Below are positions 59,289 to 64,000 of a stretch of 64,000 nucleotides of DNA, piece after piece. Position 1 is the stretch's first letter. The number at the start of each line of letters is the position of its first letter. Source of the stretch: JAPSGB01 sp963775185. GTDB taxonomy: Bacteria; Myxococcota_A; Polyangia; Polyangiales; Polyangiaceae. The DNA lies in assembly GCA_963775185.1 (NCBI GenBank), contig CAVZIE010000006.1, forward strand, positions 186,001 through 250,000. Direction: 5' to 3'. Under the pieces are notes generated by a model. The model saw only the letters and a list, made by a program, of their open reading frames with translations, was not told the origin of the DNA and made no database searches. The position numbers and the translations under genes are program-made.

Positions 59289-59311
59289 GGATACCGCGCC
59301 GGACCGGCACC
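59289..59311 (-). repeat. DPR dispersed repeat, variant copy
   Basis: Minus strand GGTGCCGGTCCGGCGCGG followed by TATCC; first palindrome perfect, second broken. It lies between the convergent FAH and pseudo-aldo/keto reductase genes. Confidence 0.75.
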
Positions 59312-59321
59312 AGCTGCCGGA

Positions 59322-60149
59322 TCAAACGCCGTCGCGGACGCCGCTGGTCGCGTCGCCGCGGTAGATGTGATCGCCGACGCGGCGCATCCAGGCGAGCTCG
59401 TCGTCGCTCATCGGGCCGAGCTCGAGCGCGCGCACGGCCTGGTCCACGTGGTCGGCGTTCGAGGGACCGCTGATCGCGACGTCGACGGCGCTGTTGCCGA
59501 GCACGAAGCGCAGGCAGTCCGTGCCGTCCGGCGTGCGCTCGCCGCGGGGCGTGCGGGACGGATCGCACAGGTGACCCCAGCGCGTCGTGGTGTACGTGAC
59601 CACGCCCGGTCGGCGCTCGCTGGCGCGGCCGTCGAGCACCGGGAACACCTCGCGCTCCGCGCCGCGGTGCACGGCGTTGTAGCGGAGGTGCCAGATGCCG
59701 ATGCGCTCGTCGTCGACGAGCGTCGCGAACAGCGGGCGGTGGTGACTCGACAGCGCGATGTGCTGCACCAGGCCGCGTTGCTGGAGCGCGAGCGCCGCGT
59801 CGAGGATGCGCCGCGCCGGGGCGCGGTTGTGCCAGCCGAGCAGCAACACTTCTGCGCGGTCGAGCTTCAGCGAGCGCAGCGCGCTCTCGACGCTGACGCG
59901 CACGGCCAGGCCGACGCGCGCGTAGCTCTGCAGCACGACCACGAGATCGTCGCGGTGCGTGCGGGCGACGAGCCGAATGGCGTCGCCCATACCGTCGCGC
60001 CGGCGCGAGCCCCAGTAGAAGTAATTGACGCCGCGCTCGAAGGCGCTCTCGTAGGCGGCGGTCGGCGCGCCGTAGCTGGATCCGAAGCCGACCCGGGACA
60101 CCCGGAGCCCGCTGCGGCCGAGCGTGGTCTTGTGTTTGAAGTCCGCCAT
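59322..60149 (-). CDS. Aldo/keto-reductase-like protein lacking catalytic residues
   Basis: A 275-residue (beta/alpha)8 protein of the aldo/keto-reductase superfamily: TTLGRSGLRVSRVGFGSSYG, LHRQRGLVQ-type helices (ALQQRGLVQHIALSSHHRPL) and C-terminal RFVLGNSAVDVAISGPSNAD. The expected FDTAxxYG motif with catalytic Asp and Tyr reads VNYFYWGSRRRDG, the Lys motif reads LVVVLQSYAR and the His motif reads VLLLGWHNRA. The Asp, Lys and His thus appear substituted, so a redox role is doubtful. Start ATG 60149, divergent to the FGE-like gene. Confidence 0.78.
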   Translation of the reverse strand: MADFKHKTTLGRSGLRVSRVGFGSSYGAPTAAYESAFERGVNYFYWGSRRRDGMGDAIRLVARTHRDDLVVVLQSYARVGLAVRVSVESALRSLKLDRAEVLLLGWHNRAPARRILDAALALQQRGLVQHIALSSHHRPLFATLVDDERIGIWHLRYNAVHRGAEREVFPVLDGRASERRPGVVTYTTTRWGHLCDPSRTPRGERTPDGTDCLRFVLGNSAVDVAISGPSNADHVDQAVRALELGPMSDDELAWMRRVGDHIYRGDATSGVRDGV

Positions 60150-60173
60150 CTGGGAAGCTCGGGATGAAAGCAC

Positions 60174-61043
60174 GTGAAGCGTCCATTCGTCATCGGACTG
60201 TCGGCGGCCGGGGCCAGCGTGGCGATCGTCGCGATCGTCGCGGTCGTGCGGGTCGCGCGCCACCAACGCAGCGAGCCGGAGCGCTGTCCGACCGGGCTCG
60301 TCGCCATCGGCGCGCGCTGCTGCGGCGAAGCGCAGAAGCTCGCCGCGGGTCGCTGCAGCGGTCCACCCGCGGGCTGCGCGGCGCACATGCACGCCGCCGC
60401 CGGCGCCCATCCGGGCTGCGTGGTGGACAACCGGCGGATCGCGCTCCGCGCCGGGCAGCTCACGCTCGCGGCCAGCGACTGGGAAGCCGAAGGCGTGGTC
60501 AAGCCGCGCTCGATCCGCGTCTCCGCGTTCGCCATCGACTCCGCGGAGGTCACGGTCGAGCGCTGGGAGGCGTGCGTCGCCGCCGGCACCTGTCCCGCCG
60601 CCGGGTCCACCGAGCCGGGCCGACCAGTCACCGACGTTTCACCGGCGGACGCCGATCGGTTCTGTCGCTTCGAGGGCGGGCGCTTGCCCACCGGCGACGA
60701 GTGGCTGTTCGCCGCTGCGGGGAGCGCCGAGCGGCGCTTCCCGTGGGGACCCACCGGGCTCGTGTGCCGGCGCGCCGCCTTCGGTCTCGAAGCCGGGCCC
60801 TGCGCCCGCGGCGCGCGCGGTCCCGATCTCGCCGGCGCGCGACCCGACGGCGCCACCCCGGAAGGCGTCCTGGACCTGTCCGGCAACGTCGCGGAGTGGA
60901 GCGCGGAGCCGGGCGGGCGCTTCGTGGCGCGGGGCGGATCGTATCGCTCGCGCGGCGCCGCGGAGCTGAAGAGCTGGTCGGCCGAGCCCGGCGATCGCGC
61001 CCAGCCGAACGTCGGCTTCCGTTGCGCGTACGACGCCCCGTGA
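60174..61043 (+). CDS. Membrane-anchored formylglycine-generating-enzyme-like (SUMF1) protein
   Basis: A 289-residue protein with one N-terminal membrane anchor (GLSAAGASVAIVAIVAVVRV) and an extracytoplasmic SUMF1/FGE-sulfatase domain: SAFAIDSAEVTVERWEACVA, FCRFEGGRLPTGDEWLFAAA, DLSGNVAEWSAEPGGRFVAR and GGSYRSRGAAELK, ending GFRCAYDAP. It is short for the family and has many cysteines before the domain. Most bacterial members of this domain are non-catalytic scaffold or binding proteins, and I could not see the enzyme's active-site cysteine pair. Start GTG 60174. Confidence 0.8.
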   Translation: MKRPFVIGLSAAGASVAIVAIVAVVRVARHQRSEPERCPTGLVAIGARCCGEAQKLAAGRCSGPPAGCAAHMHAAAGAHPGCVVDNRRIALRAGQLTLAASDWEAEGVVKPRSIRVSAFAIDSAEVTVERWEACVAAGTCPAAGSTEPGRPVTDVSPADADRFCRFEGGRLPTGDEWLFAAAGSAERRFPWGPTGLVCRRAAFGLEAGPCARGARGPDLAGARPDGATPEGVLDLSGNVAEWSAEPGGRFVARGGSYRSRGAAELKSWSAEPGDRAQPNVGFRCAYDAP

Positions 61044-61057
61044 CGCAACCGTTGCGT
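61043..61057. promoter_or_regulatory. Perfect 15-bp palindrome upstream of the DUF3943-like gene
   Basis: ACGCAAC-c-GTTGCGT begins at the last base of the FGE-like gene stop and ends 29 bases before the next start. ATGCAACACGCAACG follows at once, giving a third copy of the half-site. It looks like an operator for the downstream outer-membrane protein gene. Confidence 0.5.
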
Positions 61058-61086
61058 GACATGCAACACGCAACGCCGTTTCACCG

Positions 61087-62688
61087 GTGGCACGCGTGGT
61101 GCACTGCGTCGCGGCAGTGGCCCGACTGGTCGCCGCCTTGTTGCTGTCCGCTGGCTTGCTCGTACCGGGGCGCGCCGTCGCCGATCCGGCTCGTGTCCAC
61201 GCGGAGGTGCCGTCGGCCGAGGAAGACTTCTACGTCGATCCCCTCGGACACAGGCTGCGCTTCAGCCACGTGTACTGGCACTGGTTCGGCCAACCACGGG
61301 AGCGGTACTACGTGCGCGCCGGCGTGGAGATGGCGGCGCTGCTCGGCGCGGGGCTCAGCTACTACTGGATCAAGGCCGAGCAGAACACGACGGACTGGGA
61401 TTTTCCGAACCTCGAGGATCGCCTGCTCACGCTGCAGGCGGTCCGCTTCGACAACAACCTGTTCATCACCAACCAGGTGCTGCACCCGGCGTCGGGCACG
61501 CTGTACTACGGCTTCGCGCGGGCCAACGGGCTGTCGGTTCCGGAAGCGTTCGTGTACTCCGCCGGCACCTCCGCGGTGTTCGAGTGGTGGCTCGAGTGGC
61601 TGGAGAAGGTGAGCATCAACGATCTCGTCTTCACGCCGGCCGGCGGCTGGGCTTCAGGCGAGATGTTCTTCCAGCTCGGCCGCTATCTGAACAGCGCGCC
61701 CGGCAAAGGCACCTGGGCCACGAACACCGCGCGCTGGTCGCTCGGAGCGCCGGTCGCGCTGCACAACGCCGTGGACCACGCCGTACCGCCGCCCGCGCTC
61801 CCGCCCGACTCGCTTGGTTTCAGCTCCGCGTACTGGCACGCGTTCGACTTCGCCTACGGGCTCTCGGCGGTCGACAACGACACCGGGCGGAGCGCCATCG
61901 TGCACGACGCCTTGATCGGCGCGACGTTGGTCGCGATGCCCGGCTTCCTCGTGCCGGGTCACTTCGAGCGTGCGTTCGGCGACGGCAACTTCAACGAGAT
62001 GCGCGTGCGCTTGAGCTTCGGACGGAGCGGTTGGGAAGAGGTCGACGCGTTCTTCTCGAGCGACTACGCGGGGTACTACGCGCAGCATCTCGACGCGACG
62101 CGGAGCGGGCTTCACGGCTACGCGACGATGGTCGGGCTGAACACCGCGTACCGCTTCGTTGACCGCTGGCTGCTCGGCCGCGAGGACCAGTACGCGATTG
62201 CCAGCGTGCTCGGCCCCTCGTTCAAGCTGTGGCTCGCCGGCGGCGGCTTCACGGCGCGCATCGAGGCCGCGGCGAGCGGCGACGCGGCGGCGATCCGCTC
62301 GCTGCCCTACGACGATTGGCGCACCAGCTTTGGCGAGCAGGGAACGAAGACCACGCTGCAACGCCACAACTATTACCTCGGCCTGGGCACCTCGGCGCGT
62401 TTCCGCGCGCGCGTCCAGCGCGGCGGCGCGGAGCTCGGCGCCTCGCTCGGCGTCGGCGTCTACGACTCGGTGGACGGGCTGGACCGCGAACAGGTGACCG
62501 TCACGCGCGACGTCCACAACCTGGACCAGATCATGGAGCTTGGCGCGTGGTTGGCGCTGTCGCCGCCGCGCTCACGGGTTCGTCTGGGGGTCTCGGGCGA
62601 GCAGACGTTCCGCCGTAGCCAGATGGCCCCGCTGGTCAGCGAACAGTGGGACCGGCGCATCCAGGCCCGCGCTGGTTTCCGGTTCTAG
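61087..62688 (+). CDS. DUF3943-like exported outer-membrane protein
   Basis: A 533-residue exported protein with a signal peptide (LVAALLLSAGLLVPGRAVA). YWHWFGQPRERYYVRAGVEM and the following TTDWDFPNLEDRLLTLQAVR, FDNNLFITNQVLHPASGTLY and GYAFARANGL-type segments match the DUF3943 pattern (N-terminal membrane region, WDxP and HPxxG), and the C-terminus has alternating strands ending GFRF as in outer-membrane barrels. Start GTG 61087. Its last 117 bases overlap the convergent phosphatase-like gene. Role unknown; a lipid or channel function has been suggested for relatives only by structure. Confidence 0.72.
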   Translation: MARVVHCVAAVARLVAALLLSAGLLVPGRAVADPARVHAEVPSAEEDFYVDPLGHRLRFSHVYWHWFGQPRERYYVRAGVEMAALLGAGLSYYWIKAEQNTTDWDFPNLEDRLLTLQAVRFDNNLFITNQVLHPASGTLYYGFARANGLSVPEAFVYSAGTSAVFEWWLEWLEKVSINDLVFTPAGGWASGEMFFQLGRYLNSAPGKGTWATNTARWSLGAPVALHNAVDHAVPPPALPPDSLGFSSAYWHAFDFAYGLSAVDNDTGRSAIVHDALIGATLVAMPGFLVPGHFERAFGDGNFNEMRVRLSFGRSGWEEVDAFFSSDYAGYYAQHLDATRSGLHGYATMVGLNTAYRFVDRWLLGREDQYAIASVLGPSFKLWLAGGGFTARIEAAASGDAAAIRSLPYDDWRTSFGEQGTKTTLQRHNYYLGLGTSARFRARVQRGGAELGASLGVGVYDSVDGLDREQVTVTRDVHNLDQIMELGAWLALSPPRSRVRLGVSGEQTFRRSQMAPLVSEQWDRRIQARAGFRF

Positions 62689-63498
62689 CACCGGCTCCTG
62701 CCAGGGTCGCGACGCCTCGAAATGCGCGACCACCGGGATGTGGTCGGAGTGCCCGCGGTTCACGACCCACGCGTTGAGCGGGATCACCGACGAGTCGAAC
62801 ATGATGTGGTCCAGCATCTGCGTGAACTGGTTCGCGACGGACGCATGCCGCCAGGTGTACTGGCCCGGGTGATACAGCGGCAGCGTGTCCGTGTAGCCCT
62901 GCGCTTCCAGGAACGACACGGCCGAGCCGTTCTCCTCGTTGAAGTCGCCGACGACGATGGTGGGCACGTTCGCCGTCACCTGCGACTCGAACAGCTGGAT
63001 CTCGTAGCTATGATCGCTGTTCGTCGTGAGGTACGAGCTGACCCGACCGCCGTTGCCCGTGAAGTACGATCGCAGGTGCAGGTTCAGGACCTGCAACCAA
63101 CCCGCCGGCGTCTGCACGTAGAAGTGCCACGCCGGGTGCCAACCGTTCGGCGCGTCCTGGTAGCCGCCGTCGAGCACCGGGAACTTGCTCAGCACCGCGA
63201 GACCGTTCGCGCCGTCCTTCTCGCGGTAGATCCGGAACGGATACTTGTCGGCGTAGGCTTTCTCGATGGCGGTCTTCCAGACCTCCGTCGGCTCCTGCAG
63301 ACACACGATGTCCGCGTTCGCGGCGCCGATCGCGGCGACCGTGGCCCGATCGTGGGCCGTCGCCGAGTTCGCGTCGTCGGAGAGGTTGAACGTCTCGATC
63401 GTAAAATGCGGGACGCCAGGATCGGCTTCGCGCGGCTCCAGCGGAGGCTGGCCGCAACCGACGACGAGCAGCGCGACCGAGGCGAGGAAGAGACGCAT
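62572..63498 (-). CDS. Endonuclease/exonuclease/phosphatase-family lipoprotein
   Basis: A 308-residue predicted lipoprotein, lipobox LVVGC near residue 15, with an EEP-fold domain: FTIETFNLSDD (Asn), ADIVCLQEPTEVWK (metal Glu), VLNLHLRSYF, IVVGDFNEENGS (Asp, Asn) and NRGHSDHIPVVAHF (catalytic Asp-His). This is a DNase-I-like phosphoesterase placed outside the cytoplasm. The last ~38 residues overlap the DUF3943-like gene on the other strand and are unlike the family, so the original stop was probably lost. Start ATG 63498. Confidence 0.87.
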   Translation of the reverse strand: MRLFLASVALLVVGCGQPPLEPREADPGVPHFTIETFNLSDDANSATAHDRATVAAIGAANADIVCLQEPTEVWKTAIEKAYADKYPFRIYREKDGANGLAVLSKFPVLDGGYQDAPNGWHPAWHFYVQTPAGWLQVLNLHLRSYFTGNGGRVSSYLTTNSDHSYEIQLFESQVTANVPTIVVGDFNEENGSAVSFLEAQGYTDTLPLYHPGQYTWRHASVANQFTQMLDHIMFDSSVIPLNAWVVNRGHSDHIPVVAHFEASRPWQEPVLEPETSAGLDAPVPLFADQRGHLATAERLLARDPQTNP

Positions 63499-63514
63499 GA
63501 AGGCCTTCCAAGTT

Positions 63515-63524
63515 GTCACGTGAC
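63515..63524. promoter_or_regulatory. 10-bp palindrome GTCACGTGAC in a divergent gap
   Basis: A perfect palindrome 17 bases upstream of the phosphoesterase start and 90 bases from the divergent lipoprotein start. The same gap carries two GTTGCG motifs (within 63591-63609) that recall the palindrome half-site at 61043. It may be an operator shared by the two genes. Confidence 0.35.
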
Positions 63525-63614
63525 GGCGTGGCGGCAACGCCGGACGCGCAATCTTGTGTGTGCCTTGCATACATGCTGGGCGTCGTTGCGCAGGCGTTGC
63601 GCGCTTCGCCTGGC

Positions 63615-64000
63615 ATGCGCGGTGCATCGTTTCACGGCGTGTTTCGCTGTCCGGCTTCCACGCTTCTGCTCGCCGGGCTCGGGCTCGCGGCGTGCGCACC
63701 GCTCGCGAGCTTCCGCCCCGCCTCGGGGCTCGCACCGGACCGCAGCTTCGAGGCGGGGATGGGCTTCGCGGTGGTGGAGCCACGAAAGTACGTCGACGAG
63801 AGCGCGGCGTCCGCGGATCAGGTCTGGCTCACGGGCGAGCCCTCGCGCTGGCTGTCCTTGACGGCGATCACGGCCTTCGACACCTCCGCGCTCGGCGTCG
63901 GCGGCGCGGCGCGTATCTACGCGCTGCGCCGTCATCGCTTCGCCGTGGGCGTCGAAGCCGAAGGCGGCTACGGCTGGGTCGGCGCGTCCTTGCCGCTGGC
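63615..64000 (+). CDS. Outer-membrane lipoprotein, N-terminal part (runs off window)
   Basis: Open from ATG 63615 to the end of the window (128 residues visible). The signal peptide ends in lipobox LAACA (near residue 27); the following segment (SFEAGMGFAVVEPRKYVDES, WLTGEPSRWLSLTAITAFDT, RHRFAVGVEAEGGYGWVG) alternates like an outer-membrane barrel or lipid-binding fold. It diverges from the phosphoesterase gene. The product cannot be named without its 3' part. Confidence 0.65.
   Translation, partial: MRGASFHGVFRCPASTLLLAGLGLAACAPLASFRPASGLAPDRSFEAGMGFAVVEPRKYVDESAASADQVWLTGEPSRWLSLTAITAFDTSALGVGGAARIYALRRHRFAVGVEAEGGYGWVGASLPL

Overview
This 64 kb window is very GC-rich and gene-dense. It most likely comes from the chromosome of a myxobacterium or close relative (Myxococcota, probably Polyangiales). 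The evidence is an adjacent mglB-mglA polarity module, a PilZ protein of the short Myxococcus paralogous type, an RNase E/G with a large acidic insertion, many lipoproteins whose lipobox is followed by Gly/Ser/Ala linkers, and very high GC at third codon positions. No complete tRNA, rRNA, CRISPR array or complete insertion sequence was found. That assignment is inference from gene content; no database was consulted.

Layout. 0-10 kb: riboflavin synthase (cut by the window edge), a Cys-rich lipoprotein, alanine racemase, a coupled exonuclease/pterin dehydratase pair, RNase E/G plus PilZ, a 41-residue basic protein, RecX, a lipoprotein esterase and MglBA. 10-23.3 kb: two giant coupled TPR/transglutaminase-like envelope proteins, a TPR protein, then a tightly overlapping run: SctQ/FliN-like protein, lipoprotein, glycosyltransferase, YggS, RarA. 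23.3-27.9 kb: lipoproteins among gene remnants (IS91-type transposase, Ig-like, PRC-barrel) and a DUF389 membrane protein. 27.9-30.3 kb: a sterol-desaturase-family hydroxylase diverging from a TetR regulator and an NSDHL-like dehydrogenase. 30.3-39.4 kb: hybrid histidine kinase, type-B carboxylesterase, small genes and a decayed RHS gene, bracketed by inverted copies of a ~125 bp hairpin element. 39.5-47 kb: paired membrane proteins, Uma2 nuclease, Hpt, ComEC, an outer-membrane protein, TlyA. 47-50.1 kb: a 51-bp tandem repeat, a compact three-gene cassette (TIGR04255 protein, HTH protein, uncharacterised protein) and a tRNA-like fragment. 50-64 kb: CAAX-type protease with UbiA prenyltransferase, aminotransferase, RNase HI, LigA, a sequence of lipoproteins and envelope proteins, a pseudo-aldo/keto reductase and an FGE-like protein.

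Two signals run through the whole window. The first is a short dispersed repeat made of two tandem palindromes (GCCGGtCCGGC and GCGCGGaaCCGCGC, overlapping). It occurs about 18 times in both orientations, nearly always between genes, and clusters around gene remnants; I call it DPR below. The second is a set of about ten single-base frameshifts in otherwise intact genes. Five of them lie exactly where GAATC or GATTC would restore the frame if read as GATC, which points to a systematic sequence or assembly error rather than gene decay. The best candidates for something undescribed are the DPR family with its hairpin-bearing long form, and the TIGR04255/HTH/uncharacterised-protein cassette at 47.5-49.8 kb.
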